The notes: generated from the letters alone by a model not told the origin. A stretch of DNA of 10,236 nt from DATDYA01 sp035289165 (GCA_035289165.1 DATDYA010000049.1:1-10236); one strand, 5' to 3'. Counted from the first letter of the stretch, positions 1 through 6,914 are shown. Program-made: numbers and translations.

Positions 1-537
1 CTTCGTGAGACGAAGCCGGACGTGACCGTTGCGGTGAACGATCTCGGCGCCGCCGATGAACTGAAGCTGAACGAACTCGTCGGCCGTGATCGCGGCCTGG
101 AGTTCCTCGAGCTTCTTCTGGAGCCCCTGGTCGAGCGGGGAATCCACCACACCCGCGACAGGCACTTTCGGCGAGGGCTTCTTTCCCACCTTGTCCTCTC
201 GCGCGGCTGTGACCACAGCCTGGATCTTCTCCGCCACATGCTTCGCGCTGTGGCCGTGGACGTAGACCAAGAACTCCCGCCGGGTGTTGTTATCACCGGG
301 CTGAACCGCCAGAATGACGGCGTTCTTGGTCTTGGGGCCCTGGCTCACTCGAACCTTGACCCCCTCGACACCGCGGTGCATGCCCCCATGGGCCGACACC
401 TGCTTGCCACCGGTAACCTGGTAGTTCTTGGTCAGACCGGCGAGAGTGAACAGCTGAATGACGAAGGCTTCCATCCCCCGCGGGATGTTGGCCCCGTACT
501 GCCCGAGACGCCATTCGAACGTGGGCCCCGTGCCCAT
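1..537 (-). CDS. Unrecognised GC-rich gene, N-terminal part, runs off left edge
   Basis: An open frame of 179 codons with no stop before the window edge, read from the ATG at 537-535. I chose this start because AAGGGGGG lies about five bases upstream; an in-frame ATG at 555 is the alternative. The frame stays open back to a TAG at 633-631. The composition looks like a real soluble protein: residues 1-110 contain stretches such as MEAFVIQLFTLAGL and REFLVYVHGHSAKHVAEKI. Residues 115-137 are a Lys/Pro/Val-rich linker, then an amphipathic helix (LQKKLEELQAAI) begins. No signal peptide or membrane segment is visible. Codon use is unlike the rest of the window: about four fifths of the first 85 codons end in G or C, and bases 1-60 are 38/60 G+C. 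I do not recognise the family. The GC bias could reflect transfer, strong codon selection or an assembly join; the promoter upstream argues for a working gene. Confidence 0.75.
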   Translation of the reverse strand, partial: MGTGPTFEWRLGQYGANIPRGMEAFVIQLFTLAGLTKNYQVTGGKQVSAHGGMHRGVEGVKVRVSQGPKTKNAVILAVQPGDNNTRREFLVYVHGHSAKHVAEKIQAVVTAAREDKVGKKPSPKVPVAGVVDSPLDQGLQKKLEELQAAITADEFVQLQFIGGAEIVHRNGHVRLRLTK

Positions 538-636
538 TCTGCCCCCCTTGTCCATCTTCGGCGATCTGCCGACTATGTTGTAATCGTGCTTGTACGGCAA
601 AACTAAGGCACACGCCTTTCGTTTGCCGAACTAACA

Positions 637-665
637 TTTTTACCACTTTTCTCCGCTTTTGTCAA
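637..665 (-). promoter_or_regulatory. Promoter for the GC-rich left-edge gene
   Basis: On the minus strand a perfect -35 TTGACA (665-660) and a -10 TAAAAA (642-637, 4/6) are 17 bases apart. Transcription would start near 630, giving a leader of about 90 nt before the ATG at 537. The leader holds a small hairpin (AAGGC, loop GTGT, GCCTT; 618-605). It faces away from the promoter at 702-730. Confidence 0.6.
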
Positions 666-701
666 TCCTTTTCTGTGCACAAAAATTACCAAGATTTTCC
701 C

Positions 702-730
702 TTGTCTTACTTTTAAAAATATGGTAAAAT
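702..730 (+). promoter_or_regulatory. Extended -10 promoter for the MBL-gyrA operon
   Basis: A -35 TTGTCT (702-707, 4/6) lies 17 bases from a -10 TAAAAT (725-730, 5/6). The TGG just before the -10 makes an extended -10. The predicted start near 737 leaves about 30 nt of leader with no obvious Shine-Dalgarno before the ATG at 767. Together with the minus-strand promoter it fills the 229-bp spacer 538-766, which otherwise contains only AT-rich DNA. Confidence 0.65.
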
Positions 731-766
731 ATCTCCGTTAAATCACTTGTTTTTGCTTTTAAACTT

Positions 767-1384
767 ATGCACATTAACTGGATTGGACAGACTTGTGTCC
801 GTCTGCAAACTAAGAACCTTGATGAGGATGTTGTGGTAATAATTGACCCTTACAAACCAGACCAAGGCGACTTCCCAAGAAGCCTTTCTCCGCAGATCGC
901 CACCTATTCCAAAGGCCAAGAAGGATCGGTGACCATGTCCCAAAATCCTTTTATCATGGATACTTTGGGTGAAGTAGAAGTTAAAGGTGTCCTGGTAAAT
1001 GCCTTCGCTAGTCCCGACGATAATATTATTTTTAAAATTGTTATTGAAAATTTAAACGTCGTCCACCTCGGACGCTTAACGAAAAAATTAGAAAACGGAA
1101 ATCTAGAACCTATCATGTCTCCGGATGTTTTGCTTATCCCAGTTGGTGGTAACGGCACTTACCTTGATCCAGAAATTGCCGCTGACTTAGTCACAGCTTT
1201 AGAGCCGCGGATTATTATCCCAATCGCCTACCACTCGGACACCGACCCCAAAGCCCTACCAGTTGAAAATTTTATCAAGCAAGTTGGTTTAAAACCTGAA
1301 AGCACCGAAAAGAAGTTAATTTTAAAAAAGAAAGATCTACCACAAGAAGAAACCAAGCTATATATCTTAGAAAAAAATTACTAA
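767..1384 (+). CDS. MBL-fold protein (COG2220-like), metal site degenerate
   Basis: A 205-residue protein resembling the COG2220 branch of the metallo-beta-lactamase superfamily (Zn-dependent hydrolases such as UlaG-like and UPF0173 proteins). The N-terminus MHINWIGQTCVRLQTK followed by VVIIDPY (residues 1-29) matches the usual opening strands. Residues 119-156 (PDVLLIPVGG, then EIAADLVTALEPRIIIPIAYH) match the C-terminal half. The expected HxHxDH metal-binding loop is missing: residues 44-52 read IATYSKGQE. The next motif, usually HxGD, is HLGR (100-103). It therefore probably does not hydrolyse anything through a two-zinc centre and may be a structural or binding protein. It is the first gene of an operon, four bases ahead of the next start. 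The family call is fairly firm; the role is unknown. Confidence 0.8.
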   Translation: MHINWIGQTCVRLQTKNLDEDVVVIIDPYKPDQGDFPRSLSPQIATYSKGQEGSVTMSQNPFIMDTLGEVEVKGVLVNAFASPDDNIIFKIVIENLNVVHLGRLTKKLENGNLEPIMSPDVLLIPVGGNGTYLDPEIAADLVTALEPRIIIPIAYHSDTDPKALPVENFIKQVGLKPESTEKKLILKKKDLPQEETKLYILEKNY

Positions 1385-1388
1385 TCGT

Positions 1389-1874
1389 ATGTCTAATCGG
1401 CTAGATAACAACGAAGAAAACCAAGTGGGGGCTGGTCGTAAACCTTTGCCGAGTTTAATATATAACGAAGTGAATTTTAACGAAGAAACAGAACAGTCTG
1501 AAGATACTCCCAAAAAAATCCGACCTAACGATCCACCCCACCCCTCCGCCGTCCGTTGGCTTTGGACCGGGGTAATCTGTTTTGCGGCCGTTATTCTTCT
1601 AATGTGGGGATGGTCAATGAAAAACCAACTAACGACGATCAATTGGAAAGATTCATCAGAGACAAAAATAATTAACAGTGCCAAAGAAAACTGGGAAGAA
1701 GTATTTACTGGTAACTGGAGCGAAGAAGTAGGCAAGATGGAAGCCAAGACAAAACTCCAAGAAGTGATCGCCGCCATTAAACAAGCCGCCCTAACGAGCA
1801 CCACGACTACTACCAGCACCACCACTAATTCTGCGACAACGACAATAGTTTCACCCTCGACAACTAAAAAATAA
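1389..1874 (+). CDS. Single-pass membrane protein with Thr-rich tail, unknown
   Basis: A 161-residue protein with one hydrophobic helix at about 57-77 (WLWTGVICFAAVILLMWGWSM). Lys/Arg residues just before it (KKIRP, then R56) suggest the acidic, Asn/Glu-rich N-terminal 55 residues stay in the cytoplasm and the C-terminus faces outward. The outer part has a charged helical stretch (about 88-135), then a low-complexity Thr/Ser tail (136-159) typical of surface-exposed or glycosylated linkers. There is no N-terminal signal peptide, cysteine pattern or enzyme motif. The gene starts four bases after the MBL stop and ends 23 bases before gyrA, so all three genes are probably cotranscribed. I do not recognise a family. 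The Thr tail is in frame with the rest, which argues against it being an artefact. Confidence 0.75.
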   Translation: MSNRLDNNEENQVGAGRKPLPSLIYNEVNFNEETEQSEDTPKKIRPNDPPHPSAVRWLWTGVICFAAVILLMWGWSMKNQLTTINWKDSSETKIINSAKENWEEVFTGNWSEEVGKMEAKTKLQEVIAAIKQAALTSTTTTTSTTTNSATTTIVSPSTTKK

Positions 1875-1897
1875 TTAATTTTGACACCCACCATTTT

Positions 1898-4372
1898 ATG
1901 CCGAACAAGCAGAACAAAATGCCCCTGTTTTCATCGAACATTGGGAAAACCATTCCCGCTCCTATCGTGGAGGAAGTACAGCGCTCGTACCTTGAATACG
2001 CCATGAGTGTTATCGTGTCTCGTGCTTTGCCAGATGTCCGTGATGGCATGAAACCGGTCCATCGTCGTATTCTTTACGCCATGGGTAACCTGGGACTTCG
2101 CCATAACACCAAATTCCGTAAATCTGCCCACGTAGTCGGTGAGGTGATGGCCAAGTACCACCCACATGGTGATGCCGCTATCTATGACTCCATGGTCCGC
2201 ATGGCCCAAGACTTTTCCATGCGCCACCAACTGGTTGATGGTCAAGGCAATTTTGGTTCAATTGACGCCGACCCCGCTGCCGCCATGCGTTACACGGAAG
2301 CCCGACTTAGAGCGATTGCAGAGGAAATTCTCGAAGATATTGAAAAAGATACCGTAGATTTTATTCCGACCTATGACGGCTCACACAAAGAACCAACCGT
2401 TCTACCCGCCAAAGTACCCAACTTACTCTTAAACGGCACAATGGGTATTGCGGTAGGCATGGCGACTTCCATTCCGCCACATAATCTGGCCGAACTTTGT
2501 GATGGTGTAGTTGCCTTAATCGAAAATCCCAAAATTAGTGTCGAAGAATTAAATGAAATAATTAAAGGCCCAGACTTTCCAACTGGTGGTATTATTTATG
2601 GTAAAAAAGACATCCTTGCGGCCTATGCGACCGGCAAAGGTGGTGTTGTCATGCGCGCTAAAGCCGAAATCCAAGAAAACAAATCTGGCCAATTCCAGAT
2701 TATTGTGACCGAAGTCCCCTACCAGGTGAATAAGGCAGAGATGATTGAAAAAATTGCCAATCTGGTTCAAGAGAAAAAACTCGAGGGTATTAAAGATCTC
2801 CGGGATGAGTCCAACAAAGATGGCGTGCGTATTGTGATTGAACTTAAAAAAGATTCTTATCCTAAAAAAATCTTGAACCAACTATTCAAGATGACCGACC
2901 TGCAAACCACTTTCCATTTTAATACCCTAGCTTTAATCGACGGTATCCAACCACGCGTTTTGAATCTTAAAAATATTCTGGAAGAATTTGTTAAACACCG
3001 CCAAGTCATTATCCGTCGCCGCACCGAGTTTGATTTAAACAAGGCTGAAGAACGCGCGCACATATTGGAAGGGTTAAAAATGGCTTTGGACAAGATTGAT
3101 CTCATCATTAAAACCATCCGCGCTTCCAACGACAAAGATGAGGCCAAAGTAAATTTGATTAATAAATTCAAATTCTCTGAACGCCAAGCAACGGCTATTT
3201 TGGAAATGCGTTTGCAACAATTAGCGAACCTCGAAAGACAAAAAATAGAAGACGAGCTGAAAGAAAAAATGAATCTTATTAAAGAACTAAAATCTATCTT
3301 GGCTTCCGCCGCTAGAATATTTTCCATTATTAAAAAAGAAACCGAAGAAATCAAAAACAAATACGGCGAAGAGCGCCGTACCGACATTGTCGCTCATGGA
3401 GTCAAAGAATTTACAACCGAAGATCTTATCCCGAACGAACCGACAATCGTCATGGTGACTACTGATGGCTATATCAAACGCCTGCCTCCTGACACCTTCC
3501 GTCAGCAATCCCGTGGCGGCAAAGGTGTTATTGGTGTAACTACCAAGGAAGAAGAAAGTGTTGAGCAACTCCACACCACCAACACTCATGACAATGTCCT
3601 CTTCTTTACCAATCGGGGCCGAGTCTTCCAATTAATGGCCTATGATATTCCCCAGGCTAGCCGCACCGCTAAAGGCCAGGCTCTAGTCAACTTCTTACAG
3701 CTCGCTCCCAATGAAAAAGTGACCGCCCTTTTGCCACTTTCTAATATTGAGGAATCCAAATTCTTGGTTATGGTCACGACCAAAGGGTTGATCAAAAAAA
3801 CCTCTCTGGAAGATTTCTCCAACGTTCGAAGAAATGGTCTCATCGCTCTAAAAATTAAACCGGAAGATAACTTAGAATGGGTTCGCCCATCAAGTGGTAA
3901 TGATGAAGTAATGATCGCCACCCGTCGTGGCCAAGCAATCCACTTTAAAGAAAAAGATGTTCGTGCCATGGGCCGGACCGCAAGTGGTGTACGCGGTATA
4001 CGTTTACATGGTGATGACGAGGTCGTCAGTATGGATGTGGTAGATTCTAAAAACAAAAACCTTGAATTCTTTAGCATTGGCGAAAATGGTTTAGGAAAAC
4101 GTACTCCCCTTTCCCAATACAAAATCCAAGGACGCGGCGGCAGCGGTATTAAAACCGCCGCTATTACCGACAAAACTGGAAAACTAATTCACGCCCGGGT
4201 GGTTGACGCCGTTGAAGCCAAAGAGCATGACCTGGTTATGATGTCCTCCAAGGGCCAAACTATTCGTCTCCCCTTCAAATCCATCCCCGTCACCGGTCGG
4301 GCAACCCAAGGCGTCCGCCTTATGCGCTTTAAAGAAGCCGGCGATCATGTCGCGAGTGTGACGATGTTATAA
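1898..4372 (+). CDS. gyrA: DNA gyrase subunit A
   Basis: The breakage-reunion subunit of DNA gyrase, which with GyrB introduces negative supercoils using ATP. At 824 residues it has normal full length. The N-terminal domain opens with a stretch typical of GyrA (EEVQRSYLEYAMSVIVSRALPDVRDG). The catalytic tyrosine is Tyr132 in AAMRYTEARL. The quinolone-determining loop reads HPHGDAAIYDS (88-98), with Ala93 where E. coli has Ser83 and Asp97 where it has Asp87. The coiled-coil tower and gate follow at about 365-490. The C-terminal beta-propeller begins near 510 and carries the GyrA box QSRGGKG (537-543), which separates gyrase from topoisomerase IV ParC. There is no acidic C-terminal tail; the protein ends ASVTML. 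It is the last gene of its operon and is followed by a hairpin terminator. No Shine-Dalgarno is seen, and an ATG seven codons in is a possible alternative start. Confidence 0.97.
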   Translation: MPNKQNKMPLFSSNIGKTIPAPIVEEVQRSYLEYAMSVIVSRALPDVRDGMKPVHRRILYAMGNLGLRHNTKFRKSAHVVGEVMAKYHPHGDAAIYDSMVRMAQDFSMRHQLVDGQGNFGSIDADPAAAMRYTEARLRAIAEEILEDIEKDTVDFIPTYDGSHKEPTVLPAKVPNLLLNGTMGIAVGMATSIPPHNLAELCDGVVALIENPKISVEELNEIIKGPDFPTGGIIYGKKDILAAYATGKGGVVMRAKAEIQENKSGQFQIIVTEVPYQVNKAEMIEKIANLVQEKKLEGIKDLRDESNKDGVRIVIELKKDSYPKKILNQLFKMTDLQTTFHFNTLALIDGIQPRVLNLKNILEEFVKHRQVIIRRRTEFDLNKAEERAHILEGLKMALDKIDLIIKTIRASNDKDEAKVNLINKFKFSERQATAILEMRLQQLANLERQKIEDELKEKMNLIKELKSILASAARIFSIIKKETEEIKNKYGEERRTDIVAHGVKEFTTEDLIPNEPTIVMVTTDGYIKRLPPDTFRQQSRGGKGVIGVTTKEEESVEQLHTTNTHDNVLFFTNRGRVFQLMAYDIPQASRTAKGQALVNFLQLAPNEKVTALLPLSNIEESKFLVMVTTKGLIKKTSLEDFSNVRRNGLIALKIKPEDNLEWVRPSSGNDEVMIATRRGQAIHFKEKDVRAMGRTASGVRGIRLHGDDEVVSMDVVDSKNKNLEFFSIGENGLGKRTPLSQYKIQGRGGSGIKTAAITDKTGKLIHARVVDAVEAKEHDLVMMSSKGQTIRLPFKSIPVTGRATQGVRLMRFKEAGDHVASVTML

Positions 4373-4386
4373 AAATACCTTATTAC

Positions 4387-4417
4387 AAAAGACACCCGCA
4401 ATCATGGGTGTCTTTTT
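4387..4417. terminator. Hairpin terminator after gyrA, probably bidirectional
   Basis: An 11-bp perfect stem (AAAAGACACCC 4387-4397 with GGGTGTCTTTT 4406-4416) encloses an 8-base loop and runs into T's. The A's on the left arm give a short T-run on the opposite strand, so it can also serve the convergent ATPase gene that ends at 4446. Confidence 0.85.
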
Positions 4418-4445
4418 ATCCTAATAACTAGCTTTCTGTTCAAAA

Positions 4446-5690
4446 CTATTTCCGGGCCACAAACCACTTCCAGGCTGGTATGACCATAATAGTTACATTT
4501 TGATGATACAACTTTTTTTCTTGACTCAAAGTTATTATCGTTCCGTAATCGAGCCCACTCTTGTTAGCCGCTTCCGCCAGGCCGCTCACTTCTCGCTCTT
4601 CGTTATCTGCTGTTAATAGCGTTGTTACCTGCAGAAGAGACACAATTTTATTTTTTTCTTTTATTAGAAAATCACATTCCTTCTTACCTTTGAAATAAAA
4701 AATTTCCTGACCACGACGTTTAAGCTCAATAAAAACAGCGTTTTCCAATAAACGACCTTTGTCTTCAGAAAAAGAAAAGGCCACTTCATTTCTAAGCCCA
4801 TTATCCACGGCATAAATTTTTTTATTAGAAACAAATTGTCTTTTAAGCGAATAATCGTATTTGCACAATTCAAACAACAAAAACGCTTCAGCCAGATAAC
4901 CCAAATGTTTTTTTACTGAGATAACGCTTTTATAACCTAAAATATTTTTTAGGCTATTGTAGCCTATTTCCTTTCCAATATTAGTAAACAGGTACAAAGC
5001 CAATTGTTTGAAAGAAGCGCCGGATCTAATTTTAAAACGAGTGATAATATCCTTAAACAGGATGTCTTCATAAGCCCGCTTAATAAACTCCTTGTCCCCA
5101 TATTTAAGATACTCAGGGAATCCGCCGTTACTTAAATAATCATCGAAACTTTTTAGTACCAAGGCTTGTCCGTTGGTTGTTTTATCTTCTAGACTAACTT
5201 TGTTAAACATTAAAAACTCTCTAAACGAAAACGGATACAGATCAATTTTAAAATACCGACCAGTGAGGTGCGTCGCCAATTCTGAACCAAGTAGTTTGGC
5301 ATTTGAACCAGTAATAAAAATTTTATACCCCTCTTCGTACAACCTACGAACGAACCTTTCCCAACCAGCCACATTTTGAATCTCATCAAGCAAAATAGTT
5401 CTAGCTGGACCGGTTTTAGAAAAAGCCAGCATAAGCGTAGAAAAATCTTTTACTTGGAAGCTCGCGAGTCTTTCATCATCAAAAGTTAAGTAATAATAAT
5501 CTGGATAAAAAGCAGAGAACTGCTTTAACAACGTAGACTTACCGCTTCGGCGTATGCCAGAAATAACGGTTATTTGATTAGTTTTTTTATATTTATCAAA
5601 GTCAATTTCCCGATCGATACCTGGGTCTTTCGCAATAAAATTTTGTCTTTGGTCAGCAATGACCTGTTCCAAAATTGCTAATTCTAGCAT
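4446..5690 (-). CDS. COG1373-type AAA ATPase with DUF4143 domain
   Basis: A 414-residue protein of the stand-alone ATPase family common in archaea and small-genome bacteria. The AAA domain carries Walker A GIRRSGKST (45-53), Walker B TILLDEIQN (98-106), a sensor-1-like stretch FITGSN (125-130) and the family landmark LTGRYFKIDLYPFSFREF (142-159). Residues 225-275 look like a winged-helix region (a helix, then GYNSLKNILGYKSVISVKKH). The C-terminal DUF4143 part (about 310-360) resembles a PD-(D/E)XK nuclease: LENAVFIEL, ECDFL, LLQVTT. The last strand reads QVT instead of ExK, so cleavage activity is doubtful. The substrate is unknown for most family members. It sits alone between two terminators with its own promoter and paired palindromes, which suggests autonomous, possibly self-controlled expression. 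No Shine-Dalgarno is visible. Confidence 0.9.
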   Translation of the reverse strand: MLELAILEQVIADQRQNFIAKDPGIDREIDFDKYKKTNQITVISGIRRSGKSTLLKQFSAFYPDYYYLTFDDERLASFQVKDFSTLMLAFSKTGPARTILLDEIQNVAGWERFVRRLYEEGYKIFITGSNAKLLGSELATHLTGRYFKIDLYPFSFREFLMFNKVSLEDKTTNGQALVLKSFDDYLSNGGFPEYLKYGDKEFIKRAYEDILFKDIITRFKIRSGASFKQLALYLFTNIGKEIGYNSLKNILGYKSVISVKKHLGYLAEAFLLFELCKYDYSLKRQFVSNKKIYAVDNGLRNEVAFSFSEDKGRLLENAVFIELKRRGQEIFYFKGKKECDFLIKEKNKIVSLLQVTTLLTADNEEREVSGLAEAANKSGLDYGTIITLSQEKKLYHQNVTIMVIPAWKWFVARK

Positions 5691-5735
5691 ATTACTAATA
5701 TATGTTATTAACCATAAATACTATATTAGTAATAT
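5689..5735. promoter_or_regulatory. Paired 13-bp palindromic operator-like boxes
   Basis: ATATTACTAATAT (5689-5701) and ATATTAGTAATAT (5723-5735) are the same odd palindrome, differing only in the central base, with centres 34 bp apart (about three helical turns). Read together they form a 14-bp perfect inverted repeat with a 19-bp gap. One box covers the -10 element and the other overlaps the ATPase start codon. This layout fits two dimer-binding operators. An mRNA hairpin is less likely because transcription should start inside the distal arm. Confidence 0.6.
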
Positions 5736-5759
5736 ACACTATACTTAAAAAACTGTCAA
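5731..5759 (-). promoter_or_regulatory. Promoter of the ATPase gene
   Basis: Perfect -35 TTGACA (5759-5754), 17-base spacer, -10 TATATT (5736-5731, 5/6). The start is expected near 5724, about 34 nt before the ATG. The -10 lies inside the distal palindromic box. Confidence 0.75.
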
Positions 5760-5764
5760 GACCT

Positions 5765-5794
5765 AAAAAGGCCCTTCTCATATAGAAAGACCTT
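5765..5794 (-). terminator. Terminator of the zinc-ribbon protein gene
   Basis: On the minus strand an 11-bp stem (arm AAGGTCTTTCT, two G-U pairs, five-base loop) runs into five T's. It lies 30 bases after the stop of the 6783-5824 gene and just upstream of the ATPase promoter, so the two genes are separate transcripts. Confidence 0.75.
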
Positions 5795-5823
5795 AAACGA
5801 TACAAGAGATGGCTATAAATTTA

Positions 5824-6783
5824 TTAAAACCCACTCCAATCAATTGTTGCTATTTTGATCTTAAAAAGCCTCTCCACATCTTTTTGCTTTGGCGTTTCTT
5901 CCAACCGCATCTTTCCGATCTTGTCGAACATTTGATTATAAAGTTCCTTTGTCCAATTCATAAGTTTTTCAAGAGTAACGCGGTCTAAATCATCTACGCT
6001 TTTAAGTTGTTCACGACGAAGGTATTCATCGGTTATCATTTCATTGAACAAATATGCCACATCAAATATCCTTCGCCGGCGAGCGGCGGCGGCATCACGG
6101 CTATTGTAGCTTTGTTCTTTCTGGTAATTATCAATCGTACACTCTTCACAAATCATCTGGGGATGCGCGGAATAACCATCAATAATAGAACCGACATTGA
6201 CTCCCTTTTTTCCACATTGAACGCAAATTACATCAGCATATATTGGGGGCAGACCATTTTTATCTTCTCTTAAAAAATATTTTAATTTAATGGCCGGCAA
6301 AACAGGCTCGGGCTTAGACGCCATGCGTACGAGCTCGTCTTTATTAAAATTTATATCATCAATTTTCAGACGCCCTAATCCGTGCTTTTCAAATTCCTGT
6401 GCAAATTTTTCTTCCACTGTACATCTAATAAAAAATTTCTGTTTGTCAGATAAGCCCTCCCATTCTTTGTGGGCAAATAACTTTTTTATAATCTCCTCTG
6501 CAAGCCAAAACTCTAGCTTTCTCCAAGCTTCTTCTTCAGAAAATTCATGAATCTCGTCATAATATTTATGCTCATAATCTTCTTTCCACATTAGCTCACC
6601 CTCATATTCTTCGACTTCTGAAAAATTATTTTGTAGAGCAGCCTCGAGCAACAGGTTTTCTATTTCCTCTTCCTCGCTACAAGATTCTCCTCTTTCGTCT
6701 TTGTTGCAAGAAACAATAAAATTACCTGTATAAACCAACTGTAATAACTTTTTAAACTGCTTATCTGAAAATTGTAACAACAT
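5824..6783 (-). CDS. Unrecognised acidic protein with four-Cys zinc-ribbon signature
   Basis: A 319-residue protein that I cannot assign to a family. The first 100 residues are strongly acidic (SCSEEEEIENLLLEAALQ at 35-52, then YEGELMWKEDYEHKYYDE at 60-77). The middle (105-160) looks helical. A zinc-binding pattern follows: C187-x2-C190 (CVQCGKKG) and C212-x2-C215 (ICEECT), 21 residues apart. A basic run AAAARRRR (231-238) and a helical C-terminus come after. No signal peptide or membrane helix is seen, so it should be cytoplasmic; the ribbon and basic patch fit nucleic-acid or protein binding, which is inference only. No convincing promoter is visible upstream, so it may be read from the FemAB-tRNA-Arg transcript. 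A clear terminator follows. Codon composition is AT-rich like its ATPase neighbour. Confidence 0.75.
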   Translation of the reverse strand: MLLQFSDKQFKKLLQLVYTGNFIVSCNKDERGESCSEEEEIENLLLEAALQNNFSEVEEYEGELMWKEDYEHKYYDEIHEFSEEEAWRKLEFWLAEEIIKKLFAHKEWEGLSDKQKFFIRCTVEEKFAQEFEKHGLGRLKIDDINFNKDELVRMASKPEPVLPAIKLKYFLREDKNGLPPIYADVICVQCGKKGVNVGSIIDGYSAHPQMICEECTIDNYQKEQSYNSRDAAAARRRRIFDVAYLFNEMITDEYLRREQLKSVDDLDRVTLEKLMNWTKELYNQMFDKIGKMRLEETPKQKDVERLFKIKIATIDWSGF

Positions 6784-6807
6784 ATAAAATTTACTAACTT
6801 TTAAACC

Positions 6808-6856
6808 CGTGCCCTCGGCGCGAAGCCGACGATCACTATCGTGCCCTCGGCGCGAA
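6808..6856 (-). repeat. Duplicated 3' end of tRNA-Arg (17-bp direct repeat)
   Basis: CGTGCCCTCGGCGCGAA occurs at 6840-6856, where it is the 3' acceptor and T-arm end of the tRNA-Arg gene, and again at 6808-6824, exactly 32 bp away. A copied tRNA 3' end is the classic footprint of site-specific integration, but here only 15 bp lie between the copies. It could be an element remnant or a small tandem duplication. The downstream copy can also form a short GC hairpin (TCGGC/GCCGA). Confidence 0.7.
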
Positions 6857-6913
6857 TCGAACGCGCATCACCTCCTTCGGAGGGAGATATTCTATCCATT
6901 GAACCACGAGGAC
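6842..6913 (-). tRNA. tRNA-Arg(CCG)
   Basis: A 72-nt cloverleaf. The acceptor is GTCCTCG/CGAGGGC with one G-U pair, the D-arm GTTC/GAAT, and the anticodon stem TCTCC/GGAGG with loop CTCCGAA, giving anticodon CCG (reads CGG). The T-arm is GCGCG/CGCGC with loop TTCGATT, and the discriminator is A. CCA is not encoded. The mature 5' end is one base after the FemAB stop codon, so it is almost certainly processed from that mRNA by RNase P. Confidence 0.95.
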
Positions 6914-6914
6914 G

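Noticed and set aside
22..606. A 194-codon plus-strand open frame
   Set aside because: It is the antisense of the minus-strand frame 537-1, which has better protein character, a Shine-Dalgarno and a promoter. High GC keeps several frames open here.
293..646. A 117-codon minus-strand open frame
   Set aside because: It overlaps the accepted minus-strand frame out of phase and has low-complexity Gln/Arg/Gly composition typical of a GC-rich shadow.
1882..1887. TTGACA before gyrA as a private -35
   Set aside because: No acceptable -10 lies 16-18 bases downstream, which would be inside the coding sequence. gyrA is more simply read from the operon promoter.
6007..6273. A plus-strand frame reading SPASGGG over the GC-rich patch
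   Set aside because: It lies antisense within the zinc-ribbon gene and has no start context; the patch is explained by Ala/Arg codons on the minus strand.
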